DNA from: CALLPQ01 sp038531745
Lineage (GTDB): Bacteria > Pseudomonadota > Alphaproteobacteria > Caulobacterales > Parvularculaceae
Length of the DNA stretch: 64,000 nucleotides
Direction: 5' to 3'
NCBI GenBank assembly: GCA_038531745.1
Contig: JBCBBJ010000009.1
Location: forward strand, 75,218 to 139,217
The position numbers and the translations under genes are program-made. The notes under the pieces are model-generated. The model searched no databases, was not told the origin of the DNA, and worked only from the letters and a program-made list of their open reading frames with translations. Positions 1 to 9,227 of the stretch are shown here, one piece after another; the stretch's first letter is position 1, and every line of letters begins with the position of its first letter.

Positions 1-1239
1 GATGTAACCCGCATCCTCACCGACGCCCACCTGACCGCCGCGATTTTTGTACTCATTAATAAAACGCATCCATTTTTGATAATTGTTGCGCCAGGCAATT
101 TCCTGCTCCGTCCCCCAATCAAACCAATAGGACCCGTGGGCGTTGCGGTCTGGCGCAAAAAAGGCCCACAGGCTTGGCAGGGTATAGGTGTCATGCCATT
201 CGGCGCGGCGCGAACGCATCCAATCACGGCTGGCCATATAAATTGAAAAGGTGGGGATAATCGAAAATTTCCGTTCAAGGAGTGTATTACGCACATGGTT
301 CCAGTGATCCGACCCCTGATCAGCCGCTTGCGCCCAAAGAACACCGGCCTGTTCAAAGCGGTGTTGTTCATTGTGATAAACATAATCGGCGGGATAATCC
401 TGTAAGACCCGATCTTCAAACAAGGCCTCCGGCAGGCCATACCAATGTTCCATGGAGCCTAGGCCGTGGGCGGATGTATTTAACACATTCGCGTGGGCCA
501 CATCTAGCTGCGCGTGGTGCATGGTTGTTTTGAGACCGAGCTTCCTGGCTTCCTCAAGCCCGGCCCATAGAATTTCTTCCGGCGCACCAAAGAACTTTAC
601 ACCGATTGCCCCTTCGCGCTTTAGGGCGCGGATGCGTTGGCGGGCTTGTTCCGGCGTATTCACATCCGGCGCCGCCCAGCCGCGAAAGACAGGGTAGGGA
701 TAAATCCGCGGGCCATATTCGCACCCAGCTTCAATGCTGGTGTTCAACTCCGCTGTCCAACGTGCTCCTTTGCTATTGCCCAATTCGCGGACACTGGTGA
801 TGCCGTGGGCAAGCCATAGCTTCAGGATATATTGATATGGCACACCTTGACCACTGTCCGTATCGTGAATGTGCCCATGCAGATTAATAAAACCGGGGAG
901 CACATATTTGCCAGTGGCATCAATCTCATGGGTTCCGGGCGCCAGGCGGCGGGCATCAATCGGCATGATACCCGGTGCCCCAATATTCCGAATTTGCGTG
1001 ATACGCCCCTTTTCCACGGCGATATCCATAGGCCCCTGTGGCGGGGCGCCCGTGCCGTCAATCAGAATTGCATTTCGGATGACCAGTCGCTCGTGGGGTC
1101 CATCAACCCAGTTGGGTTGCGATATCTCAGCGCCTTGCGCAGAGGCGTCATCGCTGCCCCAGACCCCTGTGACGATGCCCAGCATCAGCGACACAGAAAT
1201 AAGCGAAAGTCTTGCCGTGGTGAACGATAACGCGCCCAT
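1..1239 (-). CDS. Amidohydrolase family protein, imidazolonepropionase-like, C-terminus cut by window edge
   Basis: The frame is open from an ATG at 1239 to the left edge with no stop, so the C-terminus lies outside; 413 codons are visible. A hydrophobic N-terminus (about residues 5-30) suggests export. It is followed by the amidohydrolase pattern: LIDGTGAPP, then VLPGFINLHGHIHD, whose two metal-ligand histidines (HGH) are intact, then TTMHHAQ and, near the edge, VGEDAGYI, which occupies the place of the usual G-T-D-A-G metal-ligand aspartate. Metal-dependent hydrolysis of a cyclic amide or peptide-like substrate is the family expectation; the substrate is unknown. It is divergent from the blaI-like gene, with about 150 bp between them. 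Confidence 0.8.
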   Translation of the reverse strand, partial: MGALSFTTARLSLISVSLMLGIVTGVWGSDDASAQGAEISQPNWVDGPHERLVIRNAILIDGTGAPPQGPMDIAVEKGRITQIRNIGAPGIMPIDARRLAPGTHEIDATGKYVLPGFINLHGHIHDTDSGQGVPYQYILKLWLAHGITSVRELGNSKGARWTAELNTSIEAGCEYGPRIYPYPVFRGWAAPDVNTPEQARQRIRALKREGAIGVKFFGAPEEILWAGLEEARKLGLKTTMHHAQLDVAHANVLNTSAHGLGSMEHWYGLPEALFEDRVLQDYPADYVYHNEQHRFEQAGVLWAQAADQGSDHWNHVRNTLLERKFSIIPTFSIYMASRDWMRSRRAEWHDTYTLPSLWAFFAPDRNAHGSYWFDWGTEQEIAWRNNYQKWMRFINEYKNRGGQVGVGEDAGYI

Positions 1240-1396
1240 GGTGCCCCTTTTGAATCAATTCCCCGGCACAATATCACTTCATCGCAAAATTACATCCATT
1301 CCCCGCAGGCCCGGTGGCAGAGGGCAAAACAGCCATTGACTACAATCGTCATCGATGCGAAGGCTACGGGTGTCGACGATGAGGAGCGCCCCCCCC

Positions 1397-1846
1397 ATGG
1401 CCAAAGAAAAACCACCCAAAGAGGCGTCGAAACGCCGGAAAGAAAAACAACGCGCCCCGAGCGAGCAGTCGCCGGAGCGGATTACCCCGGCGGAGCAGGC
1501 TATTATGGATGTGCTATGGCAGCGCGCGCCGCTTGCCGCCGCCGATGTAATGACGGCCCTACGCACTGAAAAAGACTGGACTCCCACAACAGTCAAAACA
1601 CTGTTGAGCCGTCTGGTTGAAAAAGGAGTCGTTGAGACGGCCCGCGACGGGCGACGTTTCCTTTATTCACCGCGGCTCGCCCGCGCCCATTACGAACGAT
1701 CCATGACCCATTCTTTTGTTGACCGCCTGTTTGGCGGCCGGGCGGCACCGCTTGTGGCACATCTTGCCGACGCTGAACGGCTTACCGATGAGGATATTGC
1801 CGAACTCGATGCCTTATTGGAGGAGTTGAAAAATGATCGGCGCTGA
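1397..1846 (+). CDS. BlaI/MecI/CopY family transcriptional regulator
   Basis: About 149 residues. After a very basic, Lys/Glu-rich N-terminus comes the family winged-helix signature: ITPAEQAIMDVLWQRAPLAAADV, then WTPTTVKTLLSRLVEKGVV and RRFLYSPR. A C-terminal helix for dimerisation ends in LDALLEELKNDRR. BlaI proteins are repressors inactivated by a cognate membrane M56 protease, and such a gene follows here with a 14-bp overlap, so the pair is very likely co-transcribed and translationally coupled. The ATG at 1397 is preceded by GAGGAG (1381-1386); in-frame ATGs at 1355 and 1379 are alternatives. I did not find a convincing BlaI-type operator upstream. Confidence 0.85.
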   Translation: MAKEKPPKEASKRRKEKQRAPSEQSPERITPAEQAIMDVLWQRAPLAAADVMTALRTEKDWTPTTVKTLLSRLVEKGVVETARDGRRFLYSPRLARAHYERSMTHSFVDRLFGGRAAPLVAHLADAERLTDEDIAELDALLEELKNDRR

Positions 1847-4208
1847 TCTTTTTGCGTGGCTGGTGGAAACAAGTATTGCACTTGCGCTCATCACCGGTCT
1901 GGTCCTTCTGGTCCGCAAGCCCGTGTCCCGTCATATCGGCCCCAATGCTGCTTATGCTCTGTGGCTATTGCCGTTGATCAGGCTTTTCCTGCCGGACCTT
2001 GCCCTCCTCCCCGCAGTTGAACCGGGAGAAGGGCCAGTGAATGGCGTATCAATTGAATATGTTGAACCAAACCTTGCGCTAGCGCCTACCGGGCAAGAGA
2101 CAAGCCTGAGATACCGAGACAGTGGCGCTATCATCAAAGACCAAGACTCTGCGCCAAGCAAACCAGCGCCCACAGACAATTTGTATAGAGATCGATCCTA
2201 TATGGAGGTGCCAGAGGCATCGGGGATCGTTGCCCCCTTATCGTCTATGGCGCGGCCGGCAAGACCGTCATTTTCAGCGCTATCGCCAACGGTCTTTATC
2301 ACGGCTGGTTTCGTGGTGTGGCTCGGGGTGGCTTGTTTATGGCTCACAGCCATGTTCTGCCGGCAAGGATTGCTTCACCGAAGCCTAAGGCGTGCATCGC
2401 GGCCAGCCGATAACACGCTGCGCTCCCAAATTGAGGCGATCTGCGCGGAGCTTGGGATCAAACGCACCATTCGGGTCCGCGTTTGTAAGCAGCGGGTACA
2501 CTGCGACAACCCACGGGGCGAAGTTAGTGATGTTCCCGTCGTTATGGGCCCCCTCGTGATGGGGTTAGTCCGCCCCACAATCATTCTGCCCGCGCGATTT
2601 GATACTCTCTACACGGCTAATGAGCAGCATATGACTTTATTGCATGAATGCATGCATGTGCGGCGCGGCGATTTATGGGTCACGTTGGCGGCTTTGTGCT
2701 TTCGGGCGCTAAATTGGCATAATCCGCTGGTGCACGCCGCATGGCGATCTTTCCGTGCAGATCAGGAAGCTGCGTGCGACGCCAGCGTGCTGCGCACGCT
2801 CTCACAGCCGATACCGGCAGCCAACAAAACTGCTGGCACCAAGCAGGCGGGTCAATATCAGGCGCGAATACCCGGCGGCCTTGTTGATTACGGCAGTGCC
2901 CTGATCAAATCGGCACGTCTCGCGGCAGACCATATGGCCAGCGTTCGGGCCCTACCGACCCCATCCTTAATTCACCAGCATTCATCCACCCAAGTGAAGG
3001 AGCGTCTTATGCTGATCAAAACCAGTGGTGATCGAAATCGTTTTCTTGAGGCTGGCGTTGCGCTGGCCGCCCTCGCTGTGGGGCTTGGCCTGACGGCAAA
3101 CTACACACACGCGGCGCAACTAACACCGGAGAAAAGTCAGCCTGTAAGCGAAGCGGCAAAAAAGGACAAAAAACCGACGCCAGAAACTGACAAACAGGAA
3201 AGCTTTTCCGTCTATATCGACAATGATGAAGACATCATAAGCATCAATGGCAACACCTTGACCAAAGAAGAGCTCAACGATGTTCTTGCTGCTTTAGAGG
3301 ATATGGATTTTTCTGGTTTTGCAGACCGGTTTAATGATCTTGATCTTGATCTCGACCTCGACCTTGATCTTGATGGTATTGAAGACGCCATTGAACTGGC
3401 CGGTGACCGTTTTGCTTTCGCGTTTGGTGCGGAAATTGAAGACCTTATCGGCAATTCAATCACCGAGGATAACATCATCCGTATGGTGACGGGCGGCGAC
3501 AATCGCTTTTCCTTTTATATCAATGATCAACAGGCAGATAAAAGTAAAATCGCCAAGCCATTCAAATTTAAGCGCACCAACGATGAGATTATTCTCCGAA
3601 CGGGTGACTCAGAAAATTTGAGGGTTGAACGCGATGGCGAGAATCTCATCGTTAATGGCAAGACTGTTGATCTCAACCAATGCCAACAGGAAAACGGCCG
3701 GGACGCCAGTCTAATCCTCCGGGTTGATGATGGGCAGGATGGCGCGGTTGAAGTGATCTGTCAGAAAACCACCAAACCATTATTCGCCAACCGTCACGGG
3801 TCCAATCGGGGGGCCTTCGCGCAGTCAATGGTCCTGAAAAACCGTCTCCAAGCCATGGAGAAAGATGCCGAACGTCAGGCGGCGAACGAACAGCGGAGCC
3901 TGGAGCGCACACGCGAGCGTGCCAATGAAATGGTTGAGCGCGCAAAAGATCGCGCAAAAGAGATGGTCGAACGCGCAGAACGGGCCGCGCGCGATGCTCA
4001 AATCCGCCAGCGTCGTGCAGCTACAGAACGGCAACGCGAAATTAGCCGTCTGCGCCGCGAATTGGAACGCCTTGAAGCCGAGGAAGAAACAACACCAACA
4101 CGTCTAGCGCCGCGGCCCGCCCCGGCACCATTGCCAGAGCCCGCGCCATCGGCCGAGCCCGCCCCCACGATTGAGCCGGCGCCAGTACCACCCGTTCCTG
4201 CCCAATAG
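1833..4208 (+). CDS. BlaR1-like M56 family membrane metallopeptidase with an atypical C-terminal extension
   Basis: 791 residues. N-terminal membrane segments (about 10-27, 40-60, 155-175) surround the M56 zinc protease domain with HECMH at residues 271-275 and a downstream ADQEAACDA motif carrying the third ligand. A further membrane segment lies near residues 402-420. In BlaR1/MecR1 the C-terminus is a penicillin-binding sensor; here there is no SxxK/SxN/KTG set. Instead there are DUF-like beta-rich stretches, an Asp-Leu dipeptide repeat (residues 502-514), a long Arg/Glu-rich probable coiled coil (about 665-755) and a Pro/Ala/Glu tail. It probably cleaves the BlaI-like repressor encoded just upstream in response to an unknown envelope signal. 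Confidence 0.85.
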   Translation: MIGADLFAWLVETSIALALITGLVLLVRKPVSRHIGPNAAYALWLLPLIRLFLPDLALLPAVEPGEGPVNGVSIEYVEPNLALAPTGQETSLRYRDSGAIIKDQDSAPSKPAPTDNLYRDRSYMEVPEASGIVAPLSSMARPARPSFSALSPTVFITAGFVVWLGVACLWLTAMFCRQGLLHRSLRRASRPADNTLRSQIEAICAELGIKRTIRVRVCKQRVHCDNPRGEVSDVPVVMGPLVMGLVRPTIILPARFDTLYTANEQHMTLLHECMHVRRGDLWVTLAALCFRALNWHNPLVHAAWRSFRADQEAACDASVLRTLSQPIPAANKTAGTKQAGQYQARIPGGLVDYGSALIKSARLAADHMASVRALPTPSLIHQHSSTQVKERLMLIKTSGDRNRFLEAGVALAALAVGLGLTANYTHAAQLTPEKSQPVSEAAKKDKKPTPETDKQESFSVYIDNDEDIISINGNTLTKEELNDVLAALEDMDFSGFADRFNDLDLDLDLDLDLDGIEDAIELAGDRFAFAFGAEIEDLIGNSITEDNIIRMVTGGDNRFSFYINDQQADKSKIAKPFKFKRTNDEIILRTGDSENLRVERDGENLIVNGKTVDLNQCQQENGRDASLILRVDDGQDGAVEVICQKTTKPLFANRHGSNRGAFAQSMVLKNRLQAMEKDAERQAANEQRSLERTRERANEMVERAKDRAKEMVERAERAARDAQIRQRRAATERQREISRLRRELERLEAEEETTPTRLAPRPAPAPLPEPAPSAEPAPTIEPAPVPPVPAQ
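3336..3374 (+). repeat. In-frame Asp-Leu dipeptide repeat within the M56 protease gene
   Basis: Alternating GAT/GAC and CTT/CTC codons encode seven Asp separated by six Leu, followed by Gly. The third positions vary, so the repeat is not a perfect DNA microsatellite and is probably kept for its protein sequence. Confidence 0.85.
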
Positions 4209-4417
4209 ATTGTAATCAGGGTACGAATATCTGGAAAAAAGGCTTTTTTAAGTGAAGATAAGGCAGTTTGGCGCCTAAGCCTCTAACCGAAAAATCGGTT
4301 TCGTCTGTCGAAAACATGTCTTTTGAGAACCGGCGCGCAGCATACATTGGTTCGGGAGCACCGGAAGCACAGAAAAACGCGTTTGCAGACGACAAAAATA
4401 GATCTTTCAGTTGGGCT

Positions 4418-6136
4418 CTAAGGCGCGCCAAACCGCTCCCGCCAGTCTTCAACCGTTTCGTCGTCAACTTTTGCAAAGAGTACATCCGGTGGATGGAAAG
4501 CCATCCCTGCCTCAATAGTCGATAGCGCGTTAGTGCTATCGGTTGGCCACGCACCATTTAGTGCATGGATTGCCTCAACGTCATCGGTGAATGTGCGATG
4601 CATTTTTTCACTGGTGAACGGGATGATTGGTGCAGAGACAATGGCAAAAAACCGGATCAGGTTCATACCCATGCGCACGCTAACCGCCGCCTGATCGGGA
4701 TCGGTCTTAAACGCCGTCCATGGTGCCGTGGTTTGCAGATATTCATTGCCGGCAACCCATATGGCACGCAACTCTGTGCACGCTTTGCGAAATTCCATCG
4801 CCTCAAGATAGCCCGTATAGGCTGTCAGTCGTTCATCCATCTGCTTGATGAGCGCCGCTTCGGCCGCTGTTGCCTTACCGCCGGTGGGAACAGTCTCACC
4901 GAATTTCGACTTACAAAAACGGGTAATTCTATTGACAAAATTGCCCAGCACATCGGCAAGGTCTTTGTTCACGACACTGACAAAATGCTCCAGCGTGAAC
5001 GACGTATCATCAGACTCCGGCGCATTGGACATCAGATACCAGCGCCAATAATCAGGCGGGAGCAAATCCAGCGCCTGATCCATAAAGATACCGCGTTTTT
5101 CGGATGTGGAGAATTTACCGCCATACCAGGTGAGCCAGTTGAGCGATTTTAGGGTGTCCACTGTCTTCCACGGTTCGCCGGAACCAAGCAGTGTCGCGGG
5201 AAAAGACACCGTGTGGAACGCCACATTGTCTTTGCCCATAACTTGCACATAGCGCACATCATCTGCACCCGCATCGGTGCGCCACCAGCGTTGCCAATCG
5301 TCACCTTTGTTTGACGCCCACTCCTGCGTGGCGGCGATATATTCGATGGGCGCGTCGAACCAGACGTAAAAGACTTTGGCTTCATAACCCGGACGCGGCT
5401 CACCGTGCCGCGTAACGGGAATACCCCAATTCAAATCTCGGGTGATGGCGCGGTCCCGCAGGCCTTCCTTCAACCACTTCTGGGCGATTGAGCGCGTCAG
5501 TAACGGAAAGCTGTCTTTCGCGGCCAGCCAATCCTCAATTTGTGCCTGTTGTTTTGATTGCAATAGATAGAGATGGCGCGTCTCGCGCACTTCAACATCA
5601 TGGGAGCCGGAAACGGCTGAGTACGGATCTTTCAGGTCTACGGGGTCAAGCAACCGTCCGCAATTATCGCATTGGTCGCCCCGCGCTTTTTCATAACCGC
5701 AATGGGGGCACGTTCCCTCCACATAGCGGTCGGGCAGAAACCGCGCATCGGTGTTGGAATAAACCTGCCGGTCGGTGCGCTCCTCAATCAGGCCCTGGTC
5801 CTCCAGCACATTGGCAAAATGCTGGGTAAGCGTATGGTTCGCCGGGTGGGAAGACCGGCCAAAATGATCGAAGGAAAGCCCGAATGCCGCGCCTGCCGCC
5901 CGCTGCACCTCATATTGGGCGGCGCAATAATCGGCAACCGGCAACTCCGCCGCCGCCGCCGCCAATTCCGCTGGCGTACCATGTTCATCGGTGGCGCAAA
6001 TAAAAACAGTCTCATGCCCGCGCGCCCGGCAAAACCGGGCGTAAACATCGGCTGGCAGCATGGAGCCAACCAGATTGCCAAGATGTTTGATGCCATTGAT
6101 GTAGGGCAAGGCGGAGGTAATAAGAACGCGTGTCAT
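4418..6136 (-). CDS. metG: Methionyl-tRNA synthetase
   Basis: 572 residues. Class I synthetase: the HIGH-type signature is in PYINGIKHLGNLVGS near the N-terminus, a zinc-knuckle insertion reads CPHCGYEKARGDQCDNCG, and the second catalytic loop is KFSTSEKRG in place of KMSKS, a variant seen in other MetRS proteins. The anticodon-binding helical domain follows; the C-terminal dimerisation (EMAP/tRNA-binding) domain of longer MetRS proteins is absent. It charges tRNA-Met in the cytoplasm. The downstream end faces the end of the blaR1-like gene, with a 208-bp convergent gap holding no gene I can support. Confidence 0.95.
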   Translation of the reverse strand: MTRVLITSALPYINGIKHLGNLVGSMLPADVYARFCRARGHETVFICATDEHGTPAELAAAAAELPVADYCAAQYEVQRAAGAAFGLSFDHFGRSSHPANHTLTQHFANVLEDQGLIEERTDRQVYSNTDARFLPDRYVEGTCPHCGYEKARGDQCDNCGRLLDPVDLKDPYSAVSGSHDVEVRETRHLYLLQSKQQAQIEDWLAAKDSFPLLTRSIAQKWLKEGLRDRAITRDLNWGIPVTRHGEPRPGYEAKVFYVWFDAPIEYIAATQEWASNKGDDWQRWWRTDAGADDVRYVQVMGKDNVAFHTVSFPATLLGSGEPWKTVDTLKSLNWLTWYGGKFSTSEKRGIFMDQALDLLPPDYWRWYLMSNAPESDDTSFTLEHFVSVVNKDLADVLGNFVNRITRFCKSKFGETVPTGGKATAAEAALIKQMDERLTAYTGYLEAMEFRKACTELRAIWVAGNEYLQTTAPWTAFKTDPDQAAVSVRMGMNLIRFFAIVSAPIIPFTSEKMHRTFTDDVEAIHALNGAWPTDSTNALSTIEAGMAFHPPDVLFAKVDDETVEDWRERFGAP

Positions 6137-6239
6137 GGCACTGGGGTAGGCGATAACCCTGCATTGCTCAAGGGTATGATCGCTTAACAGGACCTACGTT
6201 CGGCGAGATGATCGCAAGGCGCCCCGCCCCGAGGCGCGC

Positions 6240-6521
6240 TTACTTCATCGGGATCATCTGTACGTCAATGACCGCGTTGCCGCCGGCGGGGTCGATATCG
6301 ATTTTGTTATAGGCCTTGCGAACCACCGCCTCGCCCACCTGGAGTTCCTGGGTGGTGCCGTCAAATTTTACTTTGACCTCATTGGCGCGGCTCATGCCTT
6401 CCGGCGGCATATCCCACAGGAAATGCACAGAAAACATCACCCCGCCGCCCTTTTTGTTTTCGTATAATCGCCAGGTGCGATCGACAAACAGCTTTGAAAG
6501 CGCGATTTTTTCACCATCCAT
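6240..6521 (-). CDS. Conserved-looking small protein of unknown function
   Basis: 93 residues starting at an ATG preceded by AAGGGG at good spacing. I do not recognise the family. It has no signal peptide, membrane segment or cysteines, is predicted mostly beta (alternating segments such as VKVKFDG and AVIDVQMIPMK), and carries a Trp-rich patch (TWRLYEN, FLWDMPPEG). It lies between the alkA-like gene (78 bp upstream) and metG (103 bp downstream), all on the minus strand, so it may be co-transcribed with either. The Shine-Dalgarno, composition and position support a real gene; no function is assigned. Confidence 0.7.
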   Translation of the reverse strand: MDGEKIALSKLFVDRTWRLYENKKGGGVMFSVHFLWDMPPEGMSRANEVKVKFDGTTQELQVGEAVVRKAYNKIDIDPAGGNAVIDVQMIPMK

Positions 6522-6598
6522 GTGAAACCCCTTTGTCTGCCCATGCTGAAGCCTAGCGTAATCGGGAGCGCGTGCAAATGCCGACTTTTAGACAAGGA

Positions 6599-7234
6599 TC
6601 AGACGGGATCACGCTGGCGGATATGGGCGTAATAGGTCCACAAAATGTGGGCTGCCAATCCGCGCCAGGGGGCCCAGCCTTCGGCAATGTCGTTAAGCAT
6701 GGCCGAGGAGGGTTTTTCGGGAAGGCCCGCCGCGTGGGCATAGGCATGTTCCATGGCGATGTCGCCCGGGGGCCAAATATCAACCCGCCCCTCGCAAAAC
6801 AAAAGATATATCCCCGCACTCCACGGGCCAACGCCTTTCAGCGTGGTGAGAAGCAACCGGGCCGCATCATCATCGGCGCGGGCCACAGCCGCGAAGGAAA
6901 ACCGGCGCGCTCTCACCGCTTCGGCAAGGCAATGAACATAGTGGGCCTTTTGACGGGTGAGGCCGAGCGTGCGCAAATGCTCTTCGCCTAATGCCAAGAC
7001 TCGCGCAGCCGTCAGCGGCTTTACCCCCGCCCGGCAGCGCGACCAAATCGCCTGGGCGCTGGCAACGGAAACCTGCTGTTCCACGATAATCCGGAAAAGC
7101 GCGGCAAAACCTTCGGGGCGTTTACGAATATGCGGCACACGGATCGCCGCCAGGGCCGTCGCCAAGGCGGAATCGCGCGCCGCGAGAAGCGTGCAAGGGG
7201 CCCTCACATCCCCAAAAATATCCGTTTGGCCCAT
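6599..7234 (-). CDS. DNA-3-methyladenine glycosylase II, AlkA-type HhH-GPD protein
   Basis: About 211 residues. The helix-hairpin-helix-GPD domain is visible: LKGVGPWSAGIYLL is the hairpin and WPPGDIA supplies the catalytic aspartate. An N-terminal helical part contains FRIIVEQQVSVASA, matching the usual QQ(I/V)S element. The protein excises alkylated bases to start base-excision repair. It is shorter than E. coli AlkA because the N-terminal TBP-like domain is missing, as in many bacterial Mag-like enzymes. I chose the ATG at 7234 because AAGGG precedes it; the frame is open further upstream but would then overlap the divergent cobT start. Confidence 0.88.
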   Translation of the reverse strand: MGQTDIFGDVRAPCTLLAARDSALATALAAIRVPHIRKRPEGFAALFRIIVEQQVSVASAQAIWSRCRAGVKPLTAARVLALGEEHLRTLGLTRQKAHYVHCLAEAVRARRFSFAAVARADDDAARLLLTTLKGVGPWSAGIYLLFCEGRVDIWPPGDIAMEHAYAHAAGLPEKPSSAMLNDIAEGWAPWRGLAAHILWTYYAHIRQRDPV

Positions 7235-7369
7235 GCCCTTTTCCCTTATCCGCGCCATCATTGGGCACAATCTGATGCCGGTCGAGCCCCCTAAAACGAC
7301 CAGCGCGACAAACCAATCAATGTCCGCCCGGCCCGTTGAGAATATTGGCCAGCGCAGTATGGTCCACCC

Positions 7370-9223
7370 ATGAACCGAGGCGAACAAATCCGCGAGGCGT
7401 TCAAACGCGCCCTGTTGCAGACCACCAAAGCCATTGCTGCTTCCGAGGAGGCAGAGGTGAGCTTTGGCGGTGACCACCCCCATGTGAGCGGGAAGACAGC
7501 GCGCATTCCCCTGCCGGAACGGGTGTTAACCCGGGAGACCGCTGCCATTACCCGCGGCGAAGCCGACGCGGCGGCCCTGCGCATGGCGTATCATAACCCC
7601 CAGGCGCATGCGCGATTAATGCCGAAAAATGCCGCTGGGCGCATTGTGTTTACCGCTTTGGAAAATGCCCGGGTTGAAGCCCTTGGCGCGCGCGCCCTCA
7701 CAGGGGTGGGAGACAATCTCGCCGCCGCACTGGAAAAGACGTTTTCCCAGAAGGACTATGACAATCGTAGCGACAATGATGTGACGCCGCTGGCCGATGT
7801 GGCCGCCTTAAAAGTGCGTGAGGCTCTCACCGGGCGCACGCCCCCTGCCTCCGCCGAACCGCACATGGAGTTTTGGTCGCGCCAGTTGGATGCCAAAGCC
7901 GCAAGCTCCCTGGCGGCGCTGGCAAAGATCAATGCCCTTGATGATCAAGAAGCGTTTGCCGTGCTAACCCGCAATTTGCTGCGGGATCTTGACCTTGATG
8001 ACGAGGAAGAGGGCAATCAGGAACAAGAAGATAGCGAAAGTGAAGAGCAGAACGAAGACGAGGAAAACCAGAACGATCAATCACCCGATGATGAGGATAG
8101 CGACCCCACGGCGGAGAATCCGGATGATGCCCTACCCGATGGGGATGATGCCGCCGATGGCGAGGCGGACCTGTCAGAGCAGGACTATGATTTTTCTTCT
8201 GAGGATGATGACCAGCCCGATGAGGAGGGGCAGTCCGTGGTGGGGCGCATGCCGCAATCGGGCGACACGGGTGAAAAATATCGTCCCTATACCATGGAAT
8301 TTGATGAGATCGCTGACGCCGCCGATCTATGTGACCCGGAAGAGTTAGAACGCTTGCGCAAAACCCTCGACCGGCAGTTGGAGAATTTCCATACCGTGGT
8401 GTCGCGCCTCGCCAATCAATTGCAACGCAAATTGTTGGCCCAACAAAACCGCAGCTGGGTTTTTGACTTGGACGAGGGTGTTCTTGATGCTGCGCGGCTT
8501 GCCCGGGTTGTCATTGATCCGATGCAACCGCTTTCGTTCAAACAGGAAAAAGATCAGGAGTTTCGCGATACGGTTGTAACGCTCCTGATTGATAATTCCG
8601 GTTCCATGCGCGGGCGGCCCATCACCATCGCCGCAATCTGCGCCGATATTCTGGCCCGCACATTGGAGCGGTGCGCGGTGAAAGTTGAGCTTTTGGGCTT
8701 TACCACCCGTGCCTGGAAAGGCGGCATGGCCCGGGAGAAATGGGTCAATGATAACCGCCCCGCCAAACCCGGACGGCTCAATGATCTGCGCCATATCATC
8801 TATAAGTCTGCCGATGCGCCGTGGCGGCGGGCGCGCTCGTCCCTCGGTCTTATGATGAAAGAAGGCATCCTGAAGGAGAATATCGATGGCGAGGCGCTTC
8901 TTTGGGCCCATGATCGCCTGATCGGACGACCAGAAACACGGCGTATCTTGATGGTTATCTCTGACGGGGCGCCGGTTGACGACACAACATCATCGGCCAA
9001 TGGCGGCGCCTATCTGGAGCGGCATTTGCGCGATGTGATCGAATATATTGAAACCCGCTCCCCGGTGGAATTGCTGGCCATTGGTATCGGCCATGATGTG
9101 ACGCGGTGGTATGACCGTGCCCTGACAATTGCCGATGTTGACCAATTGGGGAGCGCCATGGTGGATAAACTCGCCGAGCTTTTTGACGAGGACCCGCAAA
9201 ACCCTGGCGCATCCCGGCGGTAA
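7370..9223 (+). CDS. cobT: Cobaltochelatase subunit CobT, von Willebrand factor A domain protein
   Basis: 617 residues. Layout is typical of CobT: an N-terminal helical domain, a very acidic linker (about residues 205-300, dominated by Glu, Asp, Gln and Asn) and a C-terminal vWA domain with the MIDAS motif LIDNSGSMRGRP and the later ILMVISDGAP. With CobN and the AAA+ subunit CobS, CobT inserts cobalt into hydrogenobyrinate a,c-diamide in aerobic cobalamin synthesis. Neither cobS nor cobN is in this window; cobS is often immediately upstream, but here that place holds the divergent glycosylase gene. Confidence 0.9.
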   Translation: MNRGEQIREAFKRALLQTTKAIAASEEAEVSFGGDHPHVSGKTARIPLPERVLTRETAAITRGEADAAALRMAYHNPQAHARLMPKNAAGRIVFTALENARVEALGARALTGVGDNLAAALEKTFSQKDYDNRSDNDVTPLADVAALKVREALTGRTPPASAEPHMEFWSRQLDAKAASSLAALAKINALDDQEAFAVLTRNLLRDLDLDDEEEGNQEQEDSESEEQNEDEENQNDQSPDDEDSDPTAENPDDALPDGDDAADGEADLSEQDYDFSSEDDDQPDEEGQSVVGRMPQSGDTGEKYRPYTMEFDEIADAADLCDPEELERLRKTLDRQLENFHTVVSRLANQLQRKLLAQQNRSWVFDLDEGVLDAARLARVVIDPMQPLSFKQEKDQEFRDTVVTLLIDNSGSMRGRPITIAAICADILARTLERCAVKVELLGFTTRAWKGGMAREKWVNDNRPAKPGRLNDLRHIIYKSADAPWRRARSSLGLMMKEGILKENIDGEALLWAHDRLIGRPETRRILMVISDGAPVDDTTSSANGGAYLERHLRDVIEYIETRSPVELLAIGIGHDVTRWYDRALTIADVDQLGSAMVDKLAELFDEDPQNPGASRR

Positions 9224-9227
9224 GATC

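Noticed and set aside
1240..1396. Possible BlaI operator in the divergent promoter region
   Set aside because: I looked for a TACA-x-TGTA type dyad; only isolated half-site-like bits (GACTACA) are present, not a convincing palindrome.
4209..4417. Terminator between the convergent M56 protease and metG genes
   Set aside because: An AACCGA-AAAA-TCGGTT hairpin (4285-4300) exists but has only six pairs and no T-tract, so I cannot call it.
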